From Lewinellaceae bacterium (GTDB lineage: Bacteria > Bacteroidota > Bacteroidia > Chitinophagales > Saprospiraceae), in assembly GCA_016712415.1 (NCBI GenBank), contig JADJRC010000009.1, positions 1 to 40,000 of the forward strand: a stretch of 40,000 nucleotides of DNA, read 5' to 3'. The notes beneath the pieces are model-generated. The model did not search any database and was not told the DNA's origin. It saw nothing but the letters and a program-made list of their open reading frames with translations. Shown here one piece after another: positions 29,124 to 36,911 of the stretch (position 1 is the first letter of the stretch; each line of letters begins with the position of its first letter). Made by a program: the position numbers and the translations under genes.

Positions 29124-29994
29124 CCCTGTTTTTGCCGGTTTGCAGGACTGCCCAAAAACATGAAGCCCGCGTCTTTTCGCCGACCAGGACGAGGCCTGAC
29201 GGAAGTCATGGAAAAACTGCACGAGATGGTGGAGGCCATCCGGGCGGAAAAAAAGCCGGCCCCGACAGCGCCTGCAAAACCAGCCCAACCCAAAACAGCC
29301 GCTCCGCCCACACCCCCACCCGGTTTACCCGACATGGTCCCCGTAAAAGGCGGAACCTTCACCATGGGCAGCCCCAAAAACGAAGAAGGGCGCTACGACG
29401 CCGAAACCCAACACCCCGTCACCCTTTCCGATTTTCTCATCGGCAAATACCCCGTAACCCAGCAGCTCTGGAAAGAGATCATGGGCAACAATCCGCCGCA
29501 CTTCAAAGGCGACGACCTGCCTGTAGAACAAGTCAGTTGGGACGACGTGCAGGAATTCCTGAAAAAACTCAACGCCCGTTATCCCGGCCATCACTTCCGC
29601 CTGCCTACCGAAGCAGAGTGGGAATACGCCGCCAGGGGCGGCAACCTGTCCAAAGGATTTATTTATGCAGGGAGTAATAAACTCGATGAAGTGGCCTGGT
29701 ATTCCGGCAATTCCGGGTCAAAAACGCATCCCGTTGGCCAAAAGAAAGCCAACGAACTGGGCCTTTTCGATATGAGCGGCAACGTGTGGGAGTGGTGTGC
29801 CGACTGGTACGGCGACTATCCTTCGCAGCCGCAGGCCGACCCTACCGGGCCTGAATCGGGCGCGCACCGCGTCTCTCGCGGCGGCAGTTGGAGCGACGTT
29901 CCGCTGCACTGCCGCGTCGCGTGCCGCCTCTACTGGCTACCGGGCGCGCGGTACGGCCATCTCGGCTTCCGCCTTGCCGCGTCCCCCGCAGTGA
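29124..29994 (+). CDS. FGE/SUMF1-fold (C-type lectin-like) domain carrying DGR variable repeat VR1
   Basis: Continuation of the TIR gene. A Pro/Ala-rich linker (PAPTAPAKPAQPKTAAPPTP) leads to the FGE domain: DMVPVKGGTFTMGSPKNEEG, FLIGKYPVTQQLWKEIMGNN, LPVEQVSWDDVQEFLKKLNA, FRLPTEAEWEYAARGG, DMSGNVWEWCADWYGDYP and RVSRGGSWSDVPLHCRVACR. The final GFRLAASP closes the fold. The last 43 codons are the variable repeat. The frame as given runs on to 30155, but VR1 has five C after GCGT where VR2 has four. With one C removed the protein ends ASPQ at TGA 29992-29994, exactly like the VR2 gene, and I take that as the true end. The FGE fold here is a ligand-display scaffold; sulfatase-maturing activity is not implied. 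Confidence 0.88.
29858..29986 (+). repeat. DGR variable repeat VR1
   Basis: 129 bp, colinear with the TR at 30339-30467 (minus strand), no gaps. All 22 differences fall on adenines of the TR, out of 31 template adenines; C, G and T positions are identical throughout. Examples in TR to VR1 order: AAC to CTC, AAT to TCT, GAA to GCG, AGG to TGG. The final 26 bp (CTCGGCTTCCGCC then TTGCCGCGTCCCC) are invariant and correspond to the initiation-of-mutagenic-homology segment. Confidence 0.97.
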
Positions 29995-30123
29995 GGTGGT
30001 TTGCACATTCCGGCCCATCTATTGAGCAAACAGGAGCGACGCAAGGCGGCGAGACGGAGCAGGCAAGCGAGGGACGAGCGCAGCGGCGACGTGGAGGGGC
30101 CTTGCGGAGTGAGACGCTGCGAA

Positions 30124-30190
30124 GTGAGACGCTGAAGGGGCTTGCAGATTTCTGATTACTTGAGATATAAAGGCCCCTTCAGCGTCTCAC
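30124..30190. other. Long hairpin downstream of the TIR-FGE gene
   Basis: GTGAGACGCTGAAGGGGC (30124-30141) and GCCCCTTCAGCGTCTCAC (30173-30190) are perfect 18-bp reverse complements with a 31-nt loop. A direct repeat of GTGAGACGCTG just before it (near 30110) duplicates part of the arm. It may be a transcription terminator of the target gene or a DNA structure used in retrohoming. Confidence 0.7.
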
Positions 30191-30246
30191 TATGACAGGA
30201 AAAAGCGGCAGAACTTTCGGTCTGGGCCTACCATACTACTGCTTCG

Positions 30247-30269
30247 ATCCCGGCGCGCCGGGATTTTTT
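30247..30269 (+). terminator. Rho-independent terminator downstream of the TIR-FGE gene
   Basis: ATCCCGGCGCGCCGGGAT (30247-30264) is a perfect 18-bp palindrome followed directly by a run of T (30264-30269). The T-run is on the plus strand, so it terminates plus-strand transcription coming from the TIR-FGE gene before it reaches the TR. Confidence 0.75.
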
Positions 30270-30338
30270 GTCCTCCACCGGGCGGAGGAGCAGGGCGATC
30301 ACCTGTTCAGTGGATGCCATCCGGCCATCTATTGAGCA

Positions 30339-30467
30339 GGGGACGCGGCAAGGCGGAAGCCGAGATTGTTGTTCCGTTCGTCCGGTTGCCTGTTGTTGCG
30401 GTACGCGACGCGGCAGTTCTGCGGATCGTTGTTCCAACTGCCGCCGCGATTGACGCGGTTCGTGCCC
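30339..30467 (-). repeat. DGR template repeat (TR)
   Basis: 129 bp read on the minus strand. Translated for comparison it gives GTNRVNRGGSWNNDPQNCRV then AYRNNRQPDERNNNLGFRLA. Ten asparagine codons (AAC or AAT) among 43 make this the adenine-rich template typical of DGRs, where random insertion opposite A diversifies AAC codons most widely. It begins at the base immediately after the RT stop codon (TAA at 30468-30470). It is flanked at its 3' end by TGCTCAATAGATGGCCGG, a motif found inverted after VR1. The TR is not itself part of a convincing gene. Confidence 0.97.
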
Positions 30468-31439
30468 TTATGGCGATAGACCTTTCAGCCGCAAAAGTAG
30501 GTTTTTCTTCAATTGGTTTGAGTTGGCATGTCCGGCAAACGCCAGCAGCGGAAGCGCCCGGCGCTGGCATTTCGCCTCGTCCCATGCGCCGGATTGGTAC
30601 CCGGCTTCAATGCGCCGCATCTTTCGGATAAACGCTGCTTTTTCTGCAGCAGCCGGACGTGGTGCGGGAAGATGTGGTAACCCAGAAAGGGCAACCGCGC
30701 CCGGGACTTGGGGGGGCAATTCTGTCCCGGCGGACGCGGAGGGCGGGGGGCCCCGGGGAGCGCCCCCCCGGCCCGGGGGCCGCCCCCCAGGGGGGCGCCC
30801 CCGGGGGGGGTTAACGCTTTGGGGAAAGGCGCCCCCCCGGATTAACGGACCCGGGCGGGCCCAAAAAAGAAGGAAAAAAAAAGGGCGCCCAGCCTGCCGA
30901 TGGGCAAACCGCGCGCGCCGTCGTAACTGGTAATGATCTGCTCGAAAATACCAACCACGACCACATCCTGGAACAACCGGGCCAGTTGAAGAATCAGCGC
31001 CTCGTGAGAGATACTTTCGAAGAATTTACGAATGTCCAGTTTCAGGTACCAGGCGTATTGATTCGTGTATTTTTGGCCCTGTCAAGCGCGGCATACGTGC
31101 CCTTACCCCTTGGCGGCTCGCGTAACTGTCGAAAACCTGCACCCGCTCGAAATGTTCATGGCACACATTCATCAGGGCGTGGTGCAGCACCTGTTCCCGG
31201 AATGCCGGGGCGCATATCCGTCGCTCTTTCGGTTCGTAAACGGTGAAATACCTGTATTCGCCGACTTCCACGCGGCCGCGAAGGATTTGCTCCCGCAAAA
31301 GGGGGAATATGCTTTTCCATCTGCGCCGACCAGTTCATGACCTCGGGCGAATGCCGCTTGCCCTTTGCCGCTTCCAGGCTGCCAGGCGCAGGTTGTCGGG
31401 GTCGGCTACCCTTGAAAGCAGGTTATTTGCCCTTTTCAT
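30468..31439 (-). CDS. DGR reverse transcriptase (catalytic core unreadable here; several frameshifts)
   Basis: Starts at ATG 31439 (MKRANNLLSRVADPDNLRLA), overlapping the HRDC gene by 17 bp. In pieces: SPEVMNWSAQMEKHIP, REQILRGRVEVGEYRYFTVY, ERRICAPAFREQVLHHAL, MNVCHEHFERVQVFDSYASR, TNQYAWYLKLDIRKFFESIS, HEALILQLARLFQD and the GLPIG before the domain-4 region. The C-terminal part reads FLGYHIFPHHVRLLQKK, RRIEAGYQSGAWDEAK, then FAGHANSNQLKKNLLLRLKG and stops at 30468-30470. The layout and the roughly 323-codon length match DGR RTs. Breaks lie near 31400, 31303 and 31105. Between about 30705 and 30895 the sequence is G/C runs and the YxDD motif and GxxxSQ cannot be read. The VR data imply an active enzyme, so I suspect a consensus failure. 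Confidence 0.88.
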
Positions 31440-31873
31440 CCGCCGGTTTTGTCAGAAAATGATGCCCGTATTTCTCCATTTTTTTCTCGCCAATGCCTTT
31501 TATGTTTTTCATTATTTCCGCAGTAAGCGTTTCCGGTTTCGATATTTCCGCCAGCTCCTGGTCGGTAAAAACCGCATACGGCGGCACCGCTACTTCCTGC
31601 GCGACGCGTTTGCGTATCTCGCGCATGGCGGAAAAACGCTGGAACGCTGCCTCGTCGAGCACTTCCCGGTAATCCACCCGGCCGCGTTCGCGCTCCGCCG
31701 CCGCCACATCGTCGACATACCGTATGGCAAAAACACCAGCATGCCGTATCCGGCGTGTTGCCAACCAGTTGTTCCTTTACCTGTAGCACTTTTTTGCTGC
31801 GCAAAAACACGTTCATCTCTTCCGCGAGCATTTCCCCGCCCTGTACCGGAATGGTGAATATTCTGACCTGCAT
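31423..31873 (-). CDS. HRDC-domain DGR accessory protein (one frameshift)
   Basis: Starts MQVRIFTIPVQGGEMLAEEM at 31873 and continues NVFLRSKKVLQVKEQLVGNT then WCFCIRYVDDV. The C-terminal half is an HRDC helical bundle: DYREVLDEAAFQRFSAMREI, RKRVAQEVAVPPYAVFTDQE, LAEISKPETLTAEIMKNIKG and IGEKKMEKYG. The stop is at 31423. One extra base in the G pair near 31726 (minus C after TGC) splits the frame; repaired length about 150 residues. HRDC proteins with this N-terminal segment accompany some DGR RTs in place of the Avd protein (known of the systems). It probably binds the RNA-protein complex. It overlaps the RT start, so the two are translationally coupled. Confidence 0.85.
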
Positions 31874-32039
31874 AAATTTTCAAAAGTTGGGTTTTTCAAA
31901 AAAATTTTGGGCTTCGCCCCGAACAAAAACTCGCCGGGCTACTCCATCGCCGCTGCGCTCGTCCCCTCGCTTGCTTGCTCCGTTCCGCCGACCCGTCTCG
32001 GCCGGATGCTCAATCGATGGCGCGGAAGGGCAAACCACC

Positions 32040-32800
32040 TCACTGCGGGGACGCGGCAAGGCGGAAGCCGAGATCGAAGACCCGCATCGTGCTCGGTTGC
32101 CCGTTGAAGCGGTACGCGACGCGGCAGCCCGGCGGAACGTCGACCCAACTGCCGCCGCGATAGACGCGGTACGCACCCGATTCCGGCCCGTGCGGGTTGG
32201 TTTCCATAGGGTGCGACGGGTAATCGCCGTACCGAATGGCGCACCACTCCCATACATTGCCGCTGCATCGTAAAAGGCCCAGTTCGTTGGGTTTCTTTTA
32301 CCAACGGGGTGTGTTCTTTGAGCCGGCATTGCCGGAATACCAGGCCACTTCGCCTATATTATTACTGCCGGCATAAACAAACCCGTTGGGCGGGTTGCCG
32401 CCACGCGCGGCGTACTCCCATTCGGCTTCGGTGGGCAGGCGGTAGTTTTGGCCAGGTTTTCGGCTGAGCCTGGCAGTGGAGCCAGGCATCGTCCTGGGAA
32501 ACCCGGTAACCGGCAACTTCGCCTGAATTGGCACGCGGCTGCCGACGGCTTTTGAACAACTGTCATTGCCGGTCTCAATGTGGTATTTACGCCCGTTTCG
32601 GCCATTCGGGGTAATGCGTTTTGTTTCATCGCAGAAAGCGAGGCACTGCCCGATGGTGATTTCTGTTTTCCTGATGAGAAAATCCGAAAGCGTGACCTGA
32701 TGCTGTTTTTCGTCGTCGGAGCGGCCTTCTTCTTTTCGGGGCTGCCCATAGTGAAGGTTCCGCCTTTACGGGGATCTTGGGCGGGGTCCCGCTAAACCAG
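32040..32800 (-). CDS. FGE/SUMF1-fold domain carrying DGR variable repeat VR2 (frameshifted)
   Basis: Second DGR target. In pieces: IPVKGGTFTMGSPEK (about 32795-32730), EKQHQVTLSDFLIRKTEITI, GQCLAFCDETKRITPNGRNG, YRVSQDDAWLHCQA, GQNYRLPTEAEWEYAARGGN, FVYAGSNNIGEVAWYSGNAG, then GLYDAAGNVWEWC-like residues and RVYRGGSWVDVPPGCRVAYR, ending GFRLAASPQ at TGA 32040-32042. At least four frame breaks, mostly short homopolymers. No convincing start codon precedes the domain, and the linker upstream (AVLEQDAPGIRTDTNRHSGH, PHVPNWFSGTPPK) joins in frame, with one base removed at GGG near 32873, to the C-terminus of the membrane protein described next. I infer a single fused polypeptide; a separate gene remains possible. 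Confidence 0.8.
32047..32178 (-). repeat. DGR variable repeat VR2
   Basis: 132 bp, aligned to the 129-bp TR. In the colinear codons all but one difference are at TR adenines (18 of 28 aligned adenines substituted, for example AAC to GTC, AAC to GGC, AAC to TTC). The exception is a C to T at the fourth base. Between CAACCG and CGG, TR has GAC GAA while VR2 has AGC ACG ATG, that is one extra codon. The 3' 26 bp are identical to TR and VR1. Confidence 0.94.
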
Positions 32801-32861
32801 TTCGGTACGTGGGGATGCCCAGAGTGTCGGTTGGTATCGGTCCTGATCCCGGGGGCGTCCT

Positions 32862-33517
32862 GTTCTAAAACCGCTCCCTACATTGAGCAGGTCAACTACG
32901 CGGGCTTTCCGCCTTCCGTTGGGGCTACCGCCCTGCATCGCATAGTCTCTTATAAGCAGGGTGGCGAGGTTGGGCCGGAGGCGCAGCGTGTCGAAATATC
33001 CGCGTTCCAGCAGGCGCTGAGGAAACGGCATCGGCGCTGTCTTTTTCGTTCCGGTAATAATACGCGAGGCCGCGGCCGTGCAGCGCATCATTGCTCTGCC
33101 GCCTGTCCCAGGCTGTCTTTTCTGAACCTTGTGGTGTCGCCGGCCCCGGTTTGGGGCATTCCGGTTGCGACGCCGCGGTTGTTGTACATCACGGCGCTGT
33201 CTGCCTGCCAGCTTTCCCGCAGGAAAAACCAGTGCTTCGGAGTGTCCTGTCCGGGCCGGATGCTGTCGCGTTTGCCGATAAAGGTTTGCAATTGGCGGTA
33301 CACCGCGTTCGGCGGGCGTATGGCAAGAAGAACAGGGCAGCCAGCATCGCAAGGGCTGTAGTCAGGGCCGCGGCCCGGAAAAGATCGGCGGTAAAAAACG
33401 GTTTTTCCGGTGGCGCGGGCGCCGGTTTCCAGGCCTCGAGCCACCCCCGGATATTGGCGGGCGTCGGCCGGGTATCATCGGGCGGGGCCGGCAAACGGCC
33501 ATTTTCCACGGCAACGT
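32862..33517 (-). CDS. C-terminal third (TM helix plus helical repeats) of the large membrane protein
   Basis: Read in shifting frames: AELNVAVENGRLPAP, PPDDTRPTPANIRGWLEAWK, PFFTADLFRAAALTTALAML, AALFFLPYA (a membrane helix near 33310-33370), PPNAVYRQLQTFIGKRDSIR, HWFFLRESWQADSAVMYNNR and ALHGRGLAYYYRNEKDSADA (TPR-like). It continues RLLERGYFDTLRLRPNLATL and ARVVDLLNVG before the FGE linker. The segment continues the main frame that ends at 33518 and feeds into the FGE domain with VR2. Frames break near 33530, 33315, 33085 and 33020. Function beyond membrane anchoring and possible helical repeats is not known. Confidence 0.65.
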
Positions 33518-35662
33518 TCAGTTCGGCCTCCTGACACGGGTCAGTGCGCCGTTTTCGAACAGGGCACGCAGGGCATCTCTGTGCGCTTCTTTGTCGGGGC
33601 GAAGCAGGAATTGCTGTATGGCAATGGCGATGGCGGTATCTCCGGCCACGTGGCTGTCGGCGGTGAGGTGCTGTATGGCTTCCAGTTCGGCGAGCACGGC
33701 CTGCCGGGCGATGCGTTCCGTATCGCTGTCGAGCGCCTTGAGCATTTCGCGGCGCAGGCCCGGGTGCAAGCGGCCTTCCTGCAGGGCGGGTATGCGGGCG
33801 AGGGCGAGCAGGTGCTCGTGCGTGACGCCGGCGGCATCGATCGAGCGGCCGATGGCCAGCGTCAGTTCCCAGCCGGGTTCGGGCGAAACGGCAGTGGCCA
33901 AAAACCACCTGCGCAGCATTGGCGGGTAGTTGCCGAGGTAGGCTTCGTGGTCGTTCAGGCTGCGCCACGCCTGGAAGTCGAGCCTGGCGTCATGCTTTCG
34001 CCGGTCGATCTGTGCCGCTTTCCAGTCCGGAAGTTCAGGGGCATGTCGCCGGTATCCAGGTTGTTTTCTACAAACCGGACGGCATCCAGCATGCCCTGCA
34101 GATCGGCAGGATATAGTCCGAACCGGCGGTACAGCAGGGCTTCGCGCCAGTTCCAGGCGATGGGCCGGGCAGGCGTCAGCAGCAGGCGTTGTGGCCAAAA
34201 CCTGAGCTCCGCTTCTATGTCGGACCGGAACTGCGGCGAGGATTTCGTATGCTGGTCGATCAGGGCGTGTCCGGTACCGAGCAGTACCAGCCGGTGATAA
34301 GGGAAAACCTGCGCAGTCCGTCGATGCCCAGGTTGCCCGGCAGGTGTTTGCCCAAAAACGCCGGAAACCGGCGTCGTACCACACCACATCGAGCACCACA
34401 TCCTGTCCGCGCAGGGTTTCGGCCAGGTGGCGGAACAGGCGGGCCAGGTGCCGGCCCGGCATTTGTTCGTCTACGAGGAACAGGTATTCGGATGGACGGG
34501 TGCGGTAACGGTACCGGAATTCGGGGCATCCGCCCGCCATGATGGTGGCCCGGAGCGTGTCGGTACGTCGAGCAGGAGTTCGTCCGATTGTTGCCGCAGG
34601 CGCAGGGTGTCGGCAAAACGGAATTGTTCGCGGGCGACGCGTACGGCGCCTTCTGGTCGCGGTACGGGATGGCCAGGGCGGACGGTCGGCGCCGGTTCCG
34701 GCGTCGGTATGCGTATTCGCCAAAGGAGCGATTGCAGCGTCGGGGGCAGATCGGGTCGATGCCGCCACCGCCGCCAGTACCCAGGCAGCGGCTACTGCCA
34801 GCAGGGCCAGGAGCAACCAGGCTGCCCAGGCGAGTTCCAGCGTGCGGTAAGACCGCCTGGCGACGAGCGTTTTAATGGAAGCGTCACTTTGGGGTTTCCC
34901 ACCCGCAATTGAAAAATGGTGTCGGCGCTGCAGGCGCCCGGAGCTGGTGGTGTCGCGCACCAAAAATTGCACCCCAAATACGCCGGAGCGGTTGAACGTA
35001 TGTTTCAGAACGGCAGATTCGGCCACCGTATCGCCAATGATCTGCCAGCGGTAGCGGAGCCCGGGTTTTTCCGGATCGGCTATGGCAAAATTGCATACCC
35101 GGCCAGGCTCCGGGTTGGCTGGTATGCTGAGTTTCGGTATTTGCGGAAGCTTGTTGCAGGCGACAAAAATGTTGGATGAGGTGGTACTTCCTTTTCCGGC
35201 GCCCTGGGGTTCCAGCGTCAGCGACAGGTAGTGTTCTTCGCCGCTACGGATATCGGGCATTTCGAATATCCAGATCGAATCGTGCCCGCCGTCGAGGCTT
35301 TCGCGCCCGTCGCCGGAGGCGAATTTCAGTTTCCAGGCCGGCTGGAAATATTCAGGTGCGCGGCCGGCATAATTGCTCGTATTGCGGCAATAGACCGAGT
35401 CGCCGGCATTGAACCGGTCCACGGCGCGAAGATGCAGGGTATCGGCTCCGACAACCCGGATAGCATCGGCCGGTTCGCTCTCCGGATGGGCCGAATGTTC
35501 GATTTTATATATTTCAAAGGCCGGTTCTATTTGAGCGGCATTGCCCGGAAAATAGAGCCATATCCAGCCATGCCAGCGCGGCGACGGCAAGGCAGGCCAG
35601 CGCGATCCGCGCCGATTTTTTCCACAGGCCCGGCCATCGGCGTAATTTTTTCGGGGGTTCAT
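33518..35662 (-). CDS. Large multi-pass membrane protein: PKD-like, TM and vWA-like segments (frameshifted)
   Basis: Main part of the protein whose N-terminus is at 35967. In order: AQIEPAFEIYKIEHSAHPES and a beta-rich region (PAWKLKFASGDGRESLDGGH, DSIWIFEMPDIRSGEEHYLS), a PKD-like domain (KPGLRYRWQIIGDTVAESAV, LKHTFNRSGVFGVQFLVRDT), a membrane helix (LAWAAWLLLALLAVAAAWVL), an alpha/beta segment with PSEYLFLVDEQMPGRHLARL, FRHLAETLRGQDVVLDVVWY and YHRLVLLGTGHALID, and a helical part (ALARIPALQEGRLHPGLRRE, AVLAELEAIQHLTADSHVAG). The alpha/beta part resembles a von Willebrand A-type fold, but this is a pattern match only. Frames shift inside 34080-34400. It is next to a MoxR ATPase, and vWA-type partners are classic for MoxR. 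Confidence 0.7.
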   Translation of the reverse strand: MNPRKNYADGRACGKNRRGSRWPALPSPRWHGWIWLYFPGNAAQIEPAFEIYKIEHSAHPESEPADAIRVVGADTLHLRAVDRFNAGDSVYCRNTSNYAGRAPEYFQPAWKLKFASGDGRESLDGGHDSIWIFEMPDIRSGEEHYLSLTLEPQGAGKGSTTSSNIFVACNKLPQIPKLSIPANPEPGRVCNFAIADPEKPGLRYRWQIIGDTVAESAVLKHTFNRSGVFGVQFLVRDTTSSGRLQRRHHFSIAGGKPQSDASIKTLVARRSYRTLELAWAAWLLLALLAVAAAWVLAAVAASTRSAPDAAIAPLANTHTDAGTGADRPPWPSRTATRRRRTRRPRTIPFCRHPAPAATIGRTPARRTDTLRATIMAGGCPEFRYRYRTRPSEYLFLVDEQMPGRHLARLFRHLAETLRGQDVVLDVVWYDAGFRRFWANTCRATWASTDCAGFPLSPAGTARYRTRPDRPAYEILAAVPVRHRSGAQVLATTPAADACPAHRLELARSPAVPPVRTISCRSAGHAGCRPVCRKQPGYRRHAPELPDWKAAQIDRRKHDARLDFQAWRSLNDHEAYLGNYPPMLRRWFLATAVSPEPGWELTLAIGRSIDAAGVTHEHLLALARIPALQEGRLHPGLRREMLKALDSDTERIARQAVLAELEAIQHLTADSHVAGDTAIAIAIQQFLLRPDKEAHRDALRALFENGALTRVRRPN

Positions 35663-35967
35663 GTTCGCGGTCTAACGTATCAACGTATTTGTCGAATACC
35701 TCGTAAAACAGTTTTTGTCCCTCGGCGCTCCGCGCAAAAAGGGGCGCCAGGCGGAGTTTCAACTGAGCGGGATCGCGCAATGCCGCTTCCTGCCCGATCG
35801 AGTCCAGCACACGCCAGGCACGCACCTGGTTGGCGGGTGTGCAGTCGAAGCCGGCGGGTTCGAGCAAGTCGAACAGCGATTCGAGCGGCAGGGTGATATG
35901 TGCGGGTTCGGTGCGGATGGTTTGAGTCGGTTGATCCGGTGTCGCGATCGTTTTTGTTCAAAAACAT
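35514..35967 (-). CDS. N-terminal part of the large membrane protein
   Basis: Begins near ATG 35967 (MFLNKNDRDT). It then reads in another frame TIRTEPAHITLPLESLFDLL, EPAGFDCTPANQVRAWRVLD, SIGQEAALRDPAQLKLRLAP, LFARSAEGQKLFYEVFDKYV and WKKSARIALACLAVAALAWL, which is the first membrane helix, near 35570. After that it passes by a frame change (run near 35540) to NAAQIEPAFEIYKI in the next ORF. The first 110 residues are a cytosolic helical domain. The start overlaps the 3' end of the MoxR gene, so translation is probably coupled. Confidence 0.6.
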
Positions 35968-36911
35968 CCTTAACGGCGTCGAAATCGTCTTTTGATTTTA
36001 CCAGGATAGACAGGTTTTCCCTGAGTTTGCGTCTGTTTTCTGCGGATTCCAGGTCGTGGATGTTTTGCAGGCCGATCACACGCAGCCAGGCCAGCAGTTC
36101 GGCGGTGCCCGGCGCTTTTCGGGGCGCTGTTTTGCGATTTCCTCGAATTTCCGGATCAGTTGATCCAGGCATTGGTCTGAAAATGCCTGGCCGGCCGTAC
36201 CGAGGCTCGTCCGGGCGATGTGTTTGAGTTGTGTGGCATCGGGAAGGGAATATGGTAAAAGACGCAACGGCGGAGGAAGGCGTCGGGCAGGTTTTTTCTC
36301 CGAATTGCTGGTCATCATGATCAGGATGGGAATGTCCTGTTGCGGCGGACGGGCAGGTTGTCGAGTTCGCGGATAAAAAACTCCTGGTCTTCAATTTCAT
36401 TGAGGATATCGTTCGGGAAATCGCGGGGCGCTTTATCGATTTCGTCGATGAGCACCACGGAACTCTGCGGCTGTGCAGGCAACTTTTCTCCGAATTTCAA
36501 GCTGTTCAGGGCAGCCGGGTTGGTCATCGCGATGGCGTTGCCGAGCGCCTGTAAAGCGAGGAAACCGGCCGTTTCGGGGGGCGTTTGGCCGGCTTCGCGC
36601 CGGATGTTGGCGCTTTGAAAATGAGCCAGGGCATCGTAAGTATAAAACAGGTCGCGCGCGACGGAGTTGGTTTTGGTATTGAACACCAGCAGATCCGGAG
36701 AAAACCGGTAGGGATGTTCGCTGGTCGACCTGGCCAGTTCGTAGGCAAGTTTGTGGGCAAAGCGGGTCTTGCCCGTACCCGGTTCGCCCATGAGCAGGAG
36801 CGGTTGCCGGAGCGCGAATGCCACTTCCGCAGCATTTTTCAGGCCTTCATCCACGATATAGGTTTCCGGGTCGAAGTCGGGGAGGATGCGTTCTACGAGT
36901 TTGAATTTCAT
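35950..36911 (-). CDS. MoxR-type AAA+ ATPase (frameshifted)
   Basis: Starts MKFKLVERILPDFDPETYIV at 36911, overlapping the TIR gene's stop (ATGA). Walker A GEPGTGKT at residues 42-49, Walker B VVLIDEIDKAP at about 152-162. Sensor-1-like IMMTSNSEK and an arginine-finger-like DAFLRR are read in shifted frames near 36300 and 36260. The lid region reads DATQLKHIARTSLGTAGQAF, LIRKFEEIAKQRPEK, AWLRVIGLQNIHDLESAENR and LRENLSILVKSKDDFDAVKD. Breaks near 36345, 36290 and 36110 fit homopolymer errors. MoxR ATPases remodel partner complexes, typically with vWA proteins. In conflict systems they gate an effector, and the TIR protein upstream would be that effector. The exact C-terminus is unclear. Confidence 0.85.

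Noticed and set aside
29124..29994. Sulfatase-maturing formylglycine enzyme
   Set aside because: No sulfatase gene is near, and the C-terminal half is the DGR variable region; the fold is used as a ligand-display scaffold.
29995..30155. C-terminal extension of the TIR-FGE protein
   Set aside because: The VR2 gene shows the native ASPQ stop; one extra C in a C-run produces the read-through.
30468..31439. Retron or group II intron RT
   Set aside because: The adjacent adenine-rich TR, the VR pairs and the HRDC gene identify a DGR; there is no maturase domain or retron RNA signature.
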